A stretch of DNA of 64,000 bases from Desmodesmus armatus (Eukaryota > Chlorophyta > Chlorophyceae > Sphaeropleales > Scenedesmaceae): positions 868,001-932,000 of the forward strand of contig VIIQ02000002.1 in the NCBI GenBank assembly GCA_007449985.2, read 5' to 3'. Shown here one piece after another: positions 9,591 through 23,900 of the stretch. Position 1 is the first letter of the stretch, and the number at the start of each line of letters is the position of its first letter. The notes beneath the pieces are model-generated. The model was given only the letters and a program-made list of their open reading frames with translations. It made no database searches and was not told where the DNA came from. A program made the translations under genes and the position numbers.

Positions 9591-12500
9591 ATGCAGCATG
9601 ATGCAGACCTGGATGCTGTTGATGACGAGCTAGCCGGCGCAGAGCAAGCACTGCAGCAGTTTCGGCACCTTGGGCAAGTGAGTCCGGACTGTATATCTGC
9701 TGTGACACTGAATTATTTTCTAGCTGAACCTATTTGTTCTTACCATGTTCAGGCCCTGCAAGCACACTTGCAGCACCGCCTAGCAGCAGAGCAGCGCATC
9801 TGCCCAGCAGCATCCCCCAAGTTGGATGACTGCGGGGCTGGCAACGTGCAGGATGGGATCCAGAGTCAGTGCAGTGCGGTCAGCACAGGCAGTGATGGTG
9901 CAATGCTGCAGGCATGCGAGTACAGCAGCATCGTGCCCTCTTGCTCAAGTGGCACAGACGAAGTACTCGCAACTGCAGCACCATCAGGCAGCAGCGAATG
10001 CAGTGGGCAGGCAACGCTGGACCAACCATGGCAAGATGCAACAGCACAGCGGCAGGCGCCCCAGTGGAAGCAGCAGGTGCAGCTGGAGAAGCAGACGCTG
10101 GCAGCACGGCAGAAGCATGCAGCTGCTGAGGCAGCTGTGCGCAGGAGTCAGCAGCTAGCGCAAGACCAAGCTGCCAGCGCCCAGCTGGCTCAGCAGCTGC
10201 TGCCGTTCCAGGTGCAGCACAGCCAGGTATCCAGGGGTGTCACTCACAAACTGCAGAAATCGCTCAGCATGATCCTGAGGGAAGCAGCTACTAAACAAGG
10301 CGCGCAGGGGGTGATGGATGATCCTGCAGTTGCTGCCCCTGTTGGACACCCAGCACTGCTCAAAAACAGCAGGGGGGTGCTTGTGTCTGCACCTCCTGCG
10401 CCAGCCAAAGGCAGGCCAGCAGAGCAGCAGGGTGTGACCAGTCACAAGCCAGACAAAGGGCGGCTGCAGTCTTGCAGCCCCAACGCCAGCAGCAGCCCCC
10501 GGGTGTAGGGACACTGTCTGCCCAGCACAGGCCGCAGCAACCCCTGAGAAGCAGCGTTGATGTGCTGCTGCCACGAGAGTGCAGCAGCAGGCGCAGCAAC
10601 AGCACCAGGCCCAGGCTGGATGCCAGCGTCAGCAAGCAACAGTCTTGGGCCGCTGCAGATGCACAGACTGATGCAGAGGTCAGCACCTACTTGCTGGACC
10701 ACTGGCAGCAGCAGCACCTGGCAACAGCAGCAGTTGTGCTGCAGTGTGCGTGGAGAAGTAGGGCCGCGCGGTTGGCCTTTGGCAGGTGAACTTGGCCACT
10801 GGCTAAGGCATGCGCTACGCCTGCTGTGCTGGGGCCCGTGCTGATTAGCAGGTGGTGCACTGAGTTGAACAAAAAGCATTACTTTTGCAGCGGCTTGCAA
10901 CCGTCAGGTGGCAGATGTGAGCAGGCTGCCACTAGCATACAGCCTGCAGGCGGCCCTGATTGCTAGTAGCTGTTGCAAGCTTCTGGTGGCACGTGTTGTC
11001 AGTAGGCTGGGCCTGAGAGCCAAATTCCTGCTGTCACCCACAGGTACATCAGCAAGCGCCACGCCAGCGTGCACGCGACCCTTCAGCCAGCCCTCCTGCG
11101 CTGGCACAGCTGGGCGAGGGCAGCTGGGCACCACAGGCGGTTCCAGCAACAGGCAGCCCTGCAGGCATGGCAGGAGCTGCTGCATCTGCAGACACAGCTC
11201 TGCCTCACGGTAAACCTCTCGGTTTCACCAAAGGCAGCAGGGACGGTTATCTTTCACAGCTGTTGCAAGGCTTGCACAAGGGCTGTTAAAGCATGGGCAG
11301 AGTCACGGCAAGGGCTTGCCAGGCCACACCAAGCTCCATGTTGTGCATATCGCGCAACGTTGAAAGCCTGCCGTGATTGCTGTAAGTGTTAGCACGGCTT
11401 GCTGTTGTTACATGATTGCAGGTGCTGAAGGGTCTGCAGCGCGGTGTGCTTTCTGGGGACACACCTGCCCTCATGATGTGGCGGCTATGTACCAGCAGCC
11501 TTCAGACGTCACTGCAAGTTCGGCCCAGCCTTGGAGGGATGCTGGCGTCCATCCTCGTGCATAAGATACCGCGCATGAGGCAGCAGGTGTGGAGCGTACA
11601 GCAGAATTCCTCCACACGCCGTGCCCTGCCTGTCGCAATGATTCGCACTTCACCTTCTGCACTCGTGCCCGTGACTCACAAGCCCAACCCTGCATAAGGC
11701 TGAATGAAGCAGTACACACTGCACAGCTTGCAAGCCTGCACTGTGTACATGTTTGTGTGTAGGAGTGTCTGGCGGCATGGTGGCAACTGTGCCAGTCACA
11801 AGCAGCCCTAAGGGCCCGGGCTCACAAGATGCTGACAGCAGTGCTGAAGGCAGCACAACAGCAGCGGCTGCAGCAAGCAGTCCGCTTCTGGCGGCTGCTG
11901 ACAGCATGTCGCATCTGCGAGCGCCTGAAGCTGCAGCTGCCAGCTCGATCCCAGCAGTGCGAGGTGTTTGACGCCTGGCTGTGGCGCCATGAGAGACGAC
12001 AGCAGCTGCAGCAGCAGGCTGCGGGTCTGGCTGGGCGCCTGAGCCTTCTGCGCTGCTTTGGTGAGGCTTGCCTGTGATCGAGCAGCTGCTGTGCTGTGAA
12101 CAATACTCCGGGTGTACTCTCTCAACATGTTCAGGAAGTGCGCAAGTCTTTCATCCAGCGGGCTGCGGTGCAAAGGCGTGTTGATTGTCATCTTCAGCAT
12201 GCGGGCCTGCAGACACGCTATGCACAATGTAACAGGTTCAGGCTGATTGGCTGCCTGTGCTGGCCTGCAGTGAACTGGCGTGATCACGTGCATAAGATGC
12301 ATGTTATGGCAGCAGCATGGTCAGGCCTGCTGCTGCACACACCAGAGGAGTTGCTGCGCGGTGGAGTGAGCGCGTTCAAGGCCAACTGGAGGGAGGAGCA
12401 GCTGCACAGGAGGCTGCTGAGTGCTGCCGTCATGGGTTGGAAGGGACTGGTGGACAAGAACCAGGCAGTGGCGACAGTGCGCAACCGAATCAAGAATGTA

Positions 12501-15500
12501 AGCAGTGCTCACGTTGCCAACTTGACTTGACTAGCTGCCGTTGCAGCTGCAGAGATGGACTGTTACAATGCTATCTTGCTCTTGCAGTGCCTAGTGCGTG
12601 CACACGAGTTCAATAAAGCCGCCAGCCTGGCAACCGTGCCTGCGCAACAAGTCAACTCAGCGGTGATGTTGTAGGTTCGTCGCCAGAACAGAAGGCTAGC
12701 AGGCGTAGCACTTTGCACCTGTTTGTGTAAGCCACCTGCTACGTGTGAGGCTGGCAGACCCATGTGTACACTGACAACTTTCATGCCCTGCACCAAGGCT
12801 GTGCATGCAGTGGTTTTGTTCCTGCGGTTCCTTTTGCGGCAGAGCAAATCCACAGGTGTGTTTGTCTGTTGCGCAGGTTGCAGAGGCGCGGCGCAAGGCA
12901 GCGGGCCTGTCAGCCTTCAGGCGCTTCTGCAGGATGTCGCAGCTGCTGTCGGCTGCTGGCGTGCTGAAGCAGTGGCAGGCTCGGCCCCTGATCCTGGCAC
13001 ACATTCATGCATGGCTGCATGACACGCTGCATGCCACATTCTACTTGTGCTGGTGGCGGTGGAAGCGCAGGGCTGTGGCACGCCTGCGGCTGAGAGCTAT
13101 GCTGGGCCTTCACATGTACAGGTACCGTGTGCCACACCTCAACTTGCTGGTTGTCTTAGCTTGATTACTGCTGGAGGGATGTTGCTTCTACAGCGTTACA
13201 AGGGGTGCACATGCTGGCACAGGCACAAACACCCTGCTGGCAGGGGGATACTTGAGCTTCCATGAAGAACCCTTGTGCTCCATCCACCTGTGCTGCTAGT
13301 GCAAGTTCCCAGGCGCTATCATGCTATGTCTGACGTCCCTGCTCTGAATGCTCTTGCACCCTTTTCTGATACAATTCCATCCATCTCAACCTACCGAGCA
13401 CACGCCTTTGCTGCTGCAGGGTCCATTGGCTCCACATGGAGCTGGCATTCGCCGGCTGGAGGAAGGCCACCGCAGCAGCAAAGCAGCACACACAGGAGCA
13501 GCTCCGGCAGCCGGACGCTGCCTCTTTGCAACCCAACTCAGAGCCTCTGCAGGCCCTGGACAGCAGCAGCAGCAGCAGCATAGGCCTCCGGAAGCAGGAC
13601 AATGCAGCCCCAGCTGCCCCTAGTGACCTCATTGGGGCTGCTGATGCTGGTGCTGATGCTGATGGTGGTGCTGAGGACAGCTTGATGGCTGAGCCTGCAC
13701 TGCCTGTCAGCCTGGCAGACATCCCTGTGGGTCACCCTTGGCGGCCGCTGCTGCAGCGCAGGGCTGTGCTGGCCCCCCAGGGGCTGAGGCGGCTGCAGGG
13801 GCTGCGCCTGGGCCGGGCTGTGAAAGACCTGCGGGAGCTGGAGGGCAGCTTCATTGTGAAGGACAGCGGCAGGTGGGCCTGGGATGCTGCTTCTGGGCCT
13901 ATGCCAGGGTGTTGTCGCATGCCAGGCTGACGACTAGGGGTGCCGTTCACAGCGACAAAGATCATATACATGTGGTGACAAGACTGCCGCTAGTTGGTGA
14001 ATAACCAACTACGCCGCGAGGCACTGTGCAGACAGCTGTCCTGTGGTTTTGAACTGTGGCGTTGTTGTGTCTTTGGTGCTGTGCAGTGGTGCTGCCGGCT
14101 TGCTGTGCAGCAGGGTGTTCGCACGCTCTGGAGTGTCGCCAGGCCTCACGGCCATGGTGACAGCACAACTACCGATGGACCTGGTAAGCCTGCACCAGCA
14201 CAAAGCCTGACTGACAGCCTGACAACCCTGCAAATCTTGCCCATGGCCACTTCTAGTCCTTGCTGGTGTTGTGCCAGTCCAGAAACGTGTTGTTTGGACA
14301 AATGGACAGGCCTGCAGTTTTCATGGCGACAGTTTGTGTAAGTGACCAGGTCTGTAGTGGTAAAACCCTTTGACTTTGGGCCGGAACCTCTCACTGATAC
14401 TCACAATGTGATCTGTGCTGGTTTGCAGCTCTGGCGCAAGTCGTTCCCAGCTGACAAGTTCTGGTGGCAGCGCATGGTGGGGCTTGTGAAGCACCAGGTG
14501 CCCCACCCAGACAGCTGGAGGGCCCTGCTCACCCCACCCCACAGCAGCAACAGCCTGCAGTGCAGCGGCTGCCAGGAAGCAGACGCAGCACTGCTACAGG
14601 ACTTCCTAGGACCAAAGTACAGCACAGCAGCATACAGATGCACGTGCAGCCGCTGCCCTAGGTACCCTGCTGCACAGGCAGCTGTGGTGACTCAGGTGGC
14701 GGTGAAGCCAGCTGTAGATGCTGCAGCACTGATGGCCAAGGCACGGCTGCGGCTGCGAGCTGGGCTGAAGCTCGGGACGCTGCAGGTGCCTGAAGGCAAC
14801 ACTGCAGCATCATCGGCAGCGCCTTCACCTGCAGCGGCGGTTGTGTACGAGCCTGCCAGCAACCCTGACGGCGCGTCACAAGGTGGCAGCAGCTCAGGCA
14901 ACGGCGTCAGCAACCCCGGTTGCAACAGCAGTGTCGCTGATGCAAACGGCAGCAGTGGCTTGCCTGGCAGCAGCAGCGGTGGCGTTGGCAAAGACGGCAG
15001 CAGTGACAGCAGCGTGTGGCCTTCAAGTTGGTCGTGTGAGGATGTTGCTGGGTTGTGCAGGCTGGCACAGGCAGAGGAGTTGCTGGAGACTGCTGTGCAC
15101 CTGTTGCTGGGCATCGGAGCTGACAGCAGTGCTGAGCTCTACGACAAGCTTCAGCAGATGGCACGTGGGCAAAAGCTGGTCCGCCAGGTAACACGAAGTG
15201 GGGACAGCAGGGGCAATCTTTGGAACCCCCGCAAGGCAGGGCAGATACCCATGCATCGTCGCAGCCACAGCTTGCACGCTATGGCCACCTGTTGGTGTGA
15301 GGCAGTCCCTTGAGTCATGGTTGGCTGTGCTGTGGTCGTGCTATCTCTTCTTGACCCACCGCCATTCCAGCTTGTTGGACAATTTGTGCCTTACGACACC
15401 CACTCACCCCCGCAGGGTGACCTGCTATGCTGGCTGGTGTCAGCAGCCCTTGCACAAGACAGCGGCCACAACCATGCAGCCCTGGCGCGTGCGCGGGCCA

Positions 15501-18500
15501 GGGACGAGCTGCTGGTGGCTACAATGGAGCTGCGGGAGCGGGCCATGGCCCTGCACCTGCACATCCCACACAAGTTCACACTCAACACCAAGCGGGAGCG
15601 GGTAGATGTGCGGGCTGGGTGGGCAGAGACCATATCGAAGGTTGAGCAGGTGCGTGCATGTGACAACAGCATCCGTCACACATGCTTGCAGTCCTGAACG
15701 AAATTCACACCGCTAGCTGTGCATTGCAGGCAAGGCATGCTTGTCCCCTGTGCCGGCATGGCAATCATGAACTCCCAGATAAGCATGCTGCATGCCGTGC
15801 ACCTTGGCTGCACACAGCATGCAACCCAAGCGCTGCACCAGCAGCTGCGTGCACTTTACACCACATAGCGCACACGGTGCTGATGGTTCTTGTTTCCTGC
15901 AGGAGCGGGATTGGGGGGACAGCTCGGCCGAGGAGGACGGGCCCGACCCACGCGAAAAGCTCTGGGCAAGTCTCCTGGCTCAAAACCCCCAGCAAGGGCT
16001 GCAATCAGGCGGCACACAGGAGCAGCCACTGCCAGCCACGCAGCAGGGTTCAGCCGTGGAAGCGGGCCAGCATGATGCTGGTGCTGGTAACATAGCGGGG
16101 CCTGTCGCAGGAGGTCCCATTGGTGCTCAGTCAGCAGTGCTGGCGCTGACGGCTGCTGCCGTTGCAGCTGGAGGGCCCCGGCTGAGGGCGTCTGCTGCAC
16201 ATGCGCCATTGGCTCCAGGCCTGATGCTGGCACAGGCACCAGCAGGTAAGCATGCAGGGAACGGTGCTGGCGCTGCACCCAATTCGTGACCCTCGGCACT
16301 TAGACTCGGCTGTGTTGGGACAATGGTTGGGCCAGCGGCGGAGGCTGTAGATGCTGGTGCTGCAATGGGCGCGATGACAAGACGGGGGGGGGGGGGGACA
16401 CGGCTGACCCTCACTCGTGGTTTGGGGGCCAGCTGCAGCAGAAGTGGCCGTCTGCTGCCATCTGCGTGGTTGGTATGGTGCTCTTGCACGTCGACATGCA
16501 CGTCACCGTAACCATCATTTAGTTGCAGTGCTTTCTTACTGGCCCGGGCTTGCTGTGTTGTGAGCCTCTGTGGGGATGCTTGAATCACACCTGCGCCTGT
16601 GTTCTGATGTTGTGCTTTGCAGCTGCAGGAAGCCTGTTCACCTCACAGCATGCCAGCAGGGCCCACACCCCAGCACCAGGAGCCAGCCCACAACAGCCGC
16701 AGCACCACGTGCAGCAGCAGCTGGATGCACAGCAGCAAGCTGCCCTTGAGCAGCAGCACCGGCAGCAGGAGCAAGCCAAGCGCCAGCAGCACAAACATCA
16801 CAAGCAGGCGATGGCTGCAGCACATGGTTTGTTCGGCAAACGGGGTGCTGCTAGTGCTGGTGCCGGCGGTGGTGAAGGCAGCAAGGCACAGAGCAAGCCT
16901 GGGGCACTCGGTGCACCGCAGGCCCCAGCCGTAGCTGCTTATGGTGCCATGGGGGCTATGGGAGAGGATGGGGAGGCAGAGATCTTTGCCGGGCCTAGCT
17001 TCCTACCATTGGCCAGCTTGGGTGGCTCCTACAGGTCTGGCGGCACCACCCACAGGAGTCATGCCAGCACACACAGGAGCGACGCAGCTGCAGCAGGGCT
17101 GCAGAACAGCACTGCTGAGCCACAGCAGCAGCTGGCTGCCGAGCCGCCGCTAAGGAGACACGCCTCTGCAGCTGCTGCCACCGCTGCCCTTGGTGATGGT
17201 GGTGGCGCAGCACCCAGCACCAGCAGTGGCATGCAGTGTGCAGCAGCAGCAGCAGTGCAAGGAGGGTCTGCGAGGCTGGTGGGGTCAGCAGGCAGTCTGG
17301 CACCTGAGGCACAGTGTGCTGAGACAGCGCCTGAGGGGCTGATGCTGAAGGCAGAGTTGGAGAGCATCTTGACAGATCTCTTGGAGCCCCTCCTGGGCCC
17401 ATGTGATGATCCTGCCGCTGCCGCCACAGCTTCAGCACGGCAGCAGGATATTGAAGCTGCTGAAGCAGCAGCAGAACTGTATGGTGGGATGAGTGACGGT
17501 CAGGGCTTGACCAGTGATGCTGCCGATGGTGAGCATATACCCGGGTCGATGCCTCACAGCAGCAGGGTTCTGGGCCTGCAGGGTGGCAGGTCTGCTGCCG
17601 GGTCCCTTGCAGCTGCCTGTGCTGATTGGGTCCTGCAGCAGCAACATCCCACACAGCTGCAGCAGCCTGCTTGGTCAATTTGCGAAGAGTCTTCACATGC
17701 AGCTGCCGGGCAGCTGCCTGTCAAGCCCCTGAGTGCACCCAGTGCCCTGCAGCACCAGCGGCACGCCTTGGACCGCATAAGCAGCAGCAGCACCAGTAGT
17801 TACAGCAGCAACGGTGCGCTCTCTTTCTCTGGAAGAGGCAGCGCCAGGGGGGTGGTAGAACAGGGCTCACCCGAGCGCAGGGCAGCCAGCGCCGCCGCCA
17901 ATCTGCAGAGCAGTGCTGCTGCTGCCGCTGCCAGGTCTGTTGCATGGGCTGATGCAGCAGGCGGCAGTGTGCAGGGTGCTGCTGCCGTGCTCTCTCGGCA
18001 GCCAGCAGGCAACAATTTGGGCCTGACAGGTGACGAGGGCGCTTTCGGCCTTGCAGATTCTTCTGTGGGTTACAGTCAGGAGCCTTCTTGGCAGGCACTG
18101 GCTGTGCAGCAGGGGCTGCTGCAGCCCACACATACTGGGTGGCCTCTGGATGGTACACTCCTCCAGCAGCAATCCCTGCAGCAGGAACAGGGTGAGGCCA
18201 GCAGCAGCAGCTTGAACTCTGCTGAGGGGCAGCCCAGCAGCCAGGAGCTAGCAAGCGGAGGATCGTCCTTGCCCAGCATACCCAGTGCTCGTGGCTTTTG
18301 GGCTGCACAGCAGCAGCAGCAGCCGCCGCCGGGTCAGGCACGTGCAAGGCACAGGTCAGCAGGTGCCGCGGTGGAGGGAGACCCTGGGCTGCTCCCGCCG
18401 ATCCCAGCGTGTGCAAAGACAGGGCATACTGCAGCACAGGCTGCAGCAGCTGGAGCTGCACGCAAGCCAAAAGGCCTACAGCAGCAGCTGGCAGAGGAGG

Positions 18501-20907
18501 GATCCCCGCAGCAGCAGCAGCAGCAGCAGCGGCAAGGGGCACTGCCTCAGCAGCATGACCCAATTGATTTGTGGTTGTCAGCGGAGGAAGCAGAACTGGG
18601 TGGCGCTCAGGCTTTGCAGCACATGCAGGTGAGAGGGCATTATCGCACCACTGCTCGGTGGCATGGCGCTACAACTCCAGCAACTGTTGCTGCTTGTGGG
18701 CCAGGACGTCATGCAAATGTGGTGGCTCCTTTGTTGCTGCTGGCGTGCGTTGCCTCTCGTTCAGCACAGATCATGCGCTGCATTGATGCCGTGGGCCGCC
18801 CCCTCCCCCCCCCCCCTCACCGTCACGGCTGCTGCCTGCTCACCTGCCTGCCTGCCCAACTCCCACCTTGCCTGCAGGATTACCTGGGCCAGCAGCAGGT
18901 GCTGCCTGCAGTGGCAGCAGCCTTGGCGGGCCTGCAGGCCCTGCAGCAGCACCAGCCTGGCAGCACACAGCAGCAGGCCCTGCTGGAGGGAGTGGCACAG
19001 GCACTCAGCCTCATGGAGCCTTCGCAACTGCAGCAGCAGGTGCAGCAGCTGCTGCAGGCACAGCAGCAGGGTGCTGCGCCAGGGCTGAGGGACCAACAGC
19101 AGCAGCGGGAGGCTGTGCCTGTCAGGCCCTGGGGCGGGGAGATGCAGCCGCCAGAGCGTGCGTACGCTGCAGGGCGTGATGCTAGCGTGGGGGGTGCGGC
19201 TGCTGTGCTGTCTGGGCTGCTGGCGGCCCCATTGGCCACAAGGTGAGCAGGGTGGTATGGGACAGGGTGGTCTGGGATGTATGCAGTGTTGCGGTGTGTC
19301 CTTGACTTCAGGCAGGGGTTTTGTGTTGAGGAACAACACAGCAAATAAGCGTAGAATGGATCTGCATGCCTTGTCAGTGTGTGCTTCCTGTGCTGACGTC
19401 ACTGGTGTCATACCTGAGTTGCCAGTGGAGACTCGCTGCAAACCATTGGCAGCATCTTGTGTGCTGAGAAGTTAAGCTGAAGTGCAAGGGTCATAATGAT
19501 GCTGATGATGATATGCATGTATGTGTGTGCAGAATGGCCTTCTGGAGGCAGGTCACCAGCCACCAAGCACAGCCAGGCGGCTGTGATGGCCTAGAAGCCG
19601 TGCAGCAGCAGCCCCTGCAGCCGACTGGCCCCTCGGGACCTCTTGCCAGCCTGCCAGGAAACGCCACCTTGGCACACCAACTGCACCAGCTCGCCTGGAC
19701 AAGCATACTGCTGGCCAGCGGCCCCACGCAGCACCACCAGCAACGGCAGCAGGAGCAGGAGCAGCATCCTGCGCATGAAGTGGGAGTAACAGCTGCCCAT
19801 ACGGATGCTCTGCGTGTGAAGCTGCACACTTACCTGGCTGCTCACATGCGCTGGCGACAACAGCAGGCAGCTGCCCCACCCCTGGCACCTGCAGAGAAGT
19901 GGGTCACTTTGGAGCATGAGGAGCAGGTGGGTGCCTGGGAGATATCCCCGTTGATGGGGCATAAGGGGGGGGGGACACTGGGTGCCCAGCACACCCACAG
20001 CTGTGGTGTTGAGTGGCGTTTGCAAACAAGTTGTACAACTTGAGCTTCCAGCTTTCTCTCGTGGTGTGCTGTATGACAGGCATGCAGGCCAGGGGCAGGG
20101 CAGGGGAAGTTCGTTGAAAACATGGAGGTACCCAATGGGTACTACCCATCACTTCTTCCACCCAACTCATTTGCTGCAGCACCCATCACTCTCACTGCCC
20201 CCCGTGTTTTGTCACCCTACCAGGTCCTGGAATTCATCACCAGCATGACCATAGCAGCACACCAGCAGCTGCTGCGCAGACACACAGGCCTTGCAGCAGC
20301 ACACCAGCTCCACCCTGCAGCACCGTTCGGCAGCAGCTCCAGCAGGACCGGCGGCCCAGCATACGACACAGCACCAGCTGATGGCACCCCTGGCATCAGG
20401 GACCCAGCCCTCGCTGCAACAGGCAACCGCGTGGATCTCTCCGCAGCACGGCGCATCCTGCCGACGCTGCCGAGAAGGGCACCAGCCCGCATTGCTCCTG
20501 TCTACATCGTTCCTAGGCCAGACCTGAGGTCGGATGCCAGGGTGGACCCCGTGACCGTGTCTCGTTCGCCTCGGGAGCAGCAGCTGCAGCTGTCGCAGGG
20601 CTTGCGTGGCCGGCTGGAGCCGTTGGAAGGATGGCAGACTAGTGGAAATGATGAGGACGCAGCAGGGTCGACGGGCTTTGCGGTGCAGAGGTCGCCAACC
20701 ACCAGCAACAGCCCACACGCATGGTGCGCCCCTGCCGAAGCTGCGCGGGCTGCAGGTGCTGTCACAGCACCTTCAGAGTGTGCTAATGTTGCTGGTAGGG
20801 GGCCAGCCCAGGGTGTGGGCACTAGCACGACTGGTGTGCAGCAAGGCCCGCACTTGGGCCGCAGTGGCAGCAGCATCAAGTCTTCGGAGTCGTCCTGGGC
20901 TGGTTGA
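9591..20907 (+). CDS. Giant IQ-motif and Sfi1-like Trp-repeat protein (putative centrin-binding / basal-body protein)
   Basis: About 18 exons: 9591-9677, 9753-~10226, ~10373-10785, 11044-11209, 11422-11586, 11763-12060, ~12139-12497, 12588-12650, 12877-13121, 13420-13872, 14087-14183, 14429-15187, 15416-15649, 15903-16245, 16623-18628, 18878-19242, 19533-19926, 20224-20907. From exon 3 onward all joins close in phase, giving ~2,530 residues; the exon 2/3 joint is uncertain. The order is: Gln-rich coiled-coil N-terminus; an IQ motif (VVLQCAWRSRAARLAFGR, ~310-327); then spaced Trp motifs (LLRWHSWARA, AVRFWRLLTA, VFDAWLWRH, AVMGWKGLV, YLCWWRWKRR, AFAGWRKAT, KFWWQRMVGL). These recall Sfi1 repeats, which bind centrin at basal bodies and spindle poles. 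A second globular part (exons 12-13) and ~1,000 Gln/Ser/Ala-rich residues follow. Family assignment is inference from the Trp spacing. Confidence 0.65.
16384..16397. repeat. Poly(G) tract in an intron
   Basis: Fourteen consecutive G on the plus strand, inside the intron between the exons ending at 16245 and starting at 16623 of the large IQ/Trp-repeat gene. Confidence 0.9.
18805..18816. repeat. Poly(C) tract in an intron
   Basis: Twelve consecutive C on the plus strand within the intron 18629-18877 of the large IQ/Trp-repeat gene; it forms part of the pyrimidine-rich region before the TGCAG acceptor. Confidence 0.9.
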
Positions 20908-23900
20908 ACCCACTGGGGTTGAGTGCTTGCTGCCACAGCTAATATAGAGGACGACTGCTGTTGGTGGCCGTGAGCAGTTGTTGCAACTGGCGGCCACTGG
21001 CAGCAGCCTGCTTGTTGTTGGGGGCTGTTGTGATTACCGATACAGCCGTGACTGTGTTTGCGTCGGGGGGTTCTGGGAGCGAAGTTTCGTTGGGACAGTG
21101 GCAACTCAAGGCACCCTGGCCACGGTTCATAACATCCTGTTGATCTGGTCTGTTACAGTAATGTGCGGCCCTGCAGCTGCCCCATCCCTGCCAGCCTCCT
21201 GACTGGCAGCTGCAGGAACCTTGCATGCGCTTGAGCCAGCATTCGGCTCCACCTGATCCAATCGCGCCACGGCTGGCTGCAGCAATGCTGTGGTAAAGCA
21301 GCAGCAGTGCTGCTGCAGCAGCACGTGTTGCATGTTGCAGCAAAGCTACAGACACTGCGCGTGCATTGGCAACACCTCCAAGCGCCCTGTCCCCAAGGGC
21401 CTTCCAAACAGCACAAGCGCGGCAGGGTGGAAAGTGCCAACCCATGCCAAGGTCGCGAAGTGCATTTGGGGCAATCAAATCCATGCTTGAAAGGCCCCAA
21501 GCCTGGGGGTTTGACCCTAGCTGGCCCTAAGAGGGGGATCAGCAAGCATGTATCAGCAGGGTGCAGCATGCCGGCCTATGCCAGGTTGGGCAAGTGAGTC
21601 TGTAATGGCCGGGATGGTGGTGGGCCAAACACCCCAGGCCTGGGTATGGGCCTACTGGCCCCAGAAAAGGAAGATCAGCGTATTCAAGGGTGAATATCAC
21701 CAAGAAAGAAGTATCTGGCAGCAGCTTTAACCATTAACCAAGGCACCAACTGTGCGCGATTACTACAGTACACAACAAGTGCAGGCTACGGTACACAACA
21801 CTGTCCTGTACAAGCTTTGGCAAGTTCTGTGCGGAGGCTGCAAGTCTGCTGCCACCAAGTGCCTCCCAGGTGCAGCCAAGCGACAGCAAGCCGTGCCGTG
21901 CCCCAGCTAAGCAGCTGTGTGGGGGCACAGCAGTAGTGCTCAGCCAAAGTGGTGTGCTAGCACAACACCAGTACAGTATCGGGTGTGTCGCGTGGATAGA
22001 CACTCGTGCACCCTGCTCCTTTGCAAGGGAAAGTGCATACAAAAGAGCAACTCCAGACAAGGGAACAGTCCTCCAACAAGACAACATGACGAAAAGACCG
22101 CACATACCCCAAAGAGACTCTTCATGCATTGTTTGGCAGACATACTCAAAGCACCCGATCCAACAAAGACAGACCAAAGGGCCCCATCAAACAGAAACCA
22201 GGCCAACAGACACCTCACACACCACCCCAAACTGGTGACCACCTATGCGGGCGATAGGGGCAGTGAACAGAGGCAGCGGCCCAATCAACCCGGATGGCAA
22301 CCCACCCCTTGCAGAATCAGAAAACTCCAGCGTCCACACCCTGCCCAAGCACAACCCCAAACACCCAAACTCGACGCCCTCAAACTCACAATAGTCTCCA
22401 GACAGCCTCACACCCCAACAGCCTGTAAACACCGCAACTCTCCTGGCCACAAACTGTATACACATGCTCTGCCACACAACCAACAACACACGCAATCGCA
22501 CTGTGAGGGTCACTGTGGGAACCACACGTCCCCTTATGGGCGCCGCCTGGGGTGCACACCAACCTGCAGACTCTCGCGGATCTCCTGCAATGCACAACTC
22601 CTCAAAACAGCCTCCTCAAACGAGTGAACAGCTATACAAAGCTCCTTCCAAACCCAAACCCACAGACCGCAACCACACACCGTCGCTCCAAATGCAAATA
22701 CCCCGCCATGTATGTATAGCACACCCTGCGTGGGGCAGTCTGCGCCTCTGGACCCCCTCATCTGCGACTCAACCGCATAAGTGAACCCCTGCCAGCAAAT
22801 CACCAATCCTCGGCCCCAAACGTGGGCCATATGCTCGCCCCTGAGAGTACAACTGCAACCCTTCATCATATCCTTCCAGGCACAAACATTGATGTGTTCT
22901 TTCCCAACGCGCATTGCCCCCAATTTCCCACCCCCTGGCTTCCAAATGCATCGGCATGCATTCACCAAGAGCACAAACTGTCTTGGCAAAACCTTGGACC
23001 CTGCCCCCACACCACACCATGACACCGGGAGCCATGGGAGCATGCATTGAGGCAATCAACAGCTGCTGTGGAGTGATGGAGGTCAATGGTGGTGGCTGGT
23101 ACCGGGAGCATGATGTGCCTGACTAGGGGCCTAGCACAGCGGCCAACCGCACATGACACCCCTCTCAAAATACCCAATGACGCCGCCACAGCCCCAAGCA
23201 CAAGCTGACCAAGTCGAAGCGGGAAACAGTGCATTGCTTTATCACACCTGACTCAGGCTGAGGCTCAGCCCACACCCCCAATCGCAATTGCTCAATGTAG
23301 ACCCTGGGCCTGCCTGTATCCCGGGTCCTGGAGCCACCTCACACACTCAACACCAAAAACACACCACATCCCTCATGCAGCCAACACATCAAGTCGGCCG
23401 CCGTCTGCCAAACAGCTCGGCATCAATCCCCATCCTGTTTCGTTTTTTTTGGTGTACTACCTGACAGGAGGGTTCTACCTGGGAGCATGGGTGTCCTTTT
23501 TCTGGGGCAAACCCTTCACACCAGACCTGCCACACGGAGGGCAGACCAGAAGCATGGATAAATCTGCACTGACTGACCTGAAGCAACATCTACAACAACA
23601 GCACATGTACAAGCATGCAGTACGGACAATGCTGAACCTGCAAAGTGAGGCGGAGATCTGCTGCGCAGCACGAAAGTGCCACGCCTGTCTCTGACAACAA
23701 TCCCACACGCATTCTATCCTCACCCTGGCCACAAGCTACCTCCAAACGCACCCTGGGGGCTCCTCACCTCACCCCCATGGCTGCTGCATTCCTACAGACC
23801 AACTGAGCCGGTTGCAAGCAGCAGAGTCACATAGCCGTAAAGGCGGCAAATAAGACTCAACAGAGCCGTAGCAGCTGCATGTCTAAGCAGGAGCACACAG

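Noticed and set aside
10890..10906. 17-base micro-exon after a TTTTGCAG in the large IQ/Trp-repeat gene
   Set aside because: Including it breaks the frame; direct splicing of 10785 to 11044 gives LAFGRYISKRH in phase.
21917..22627. 236-codon open frame on the plus strand
   Set aside because: Overlaps open frames on the other strand, is rich in His/Pro/Gln from A/C-rich DNA, has no motifs and no splice neighbours in phase.
22534..23055. 173-codon open frame on the minus strand, first thought to be a degenerate retroelement piece
   Set aside because: No reverse transcriptase, integrase or transposase motif, and no terminal repeats found around it.
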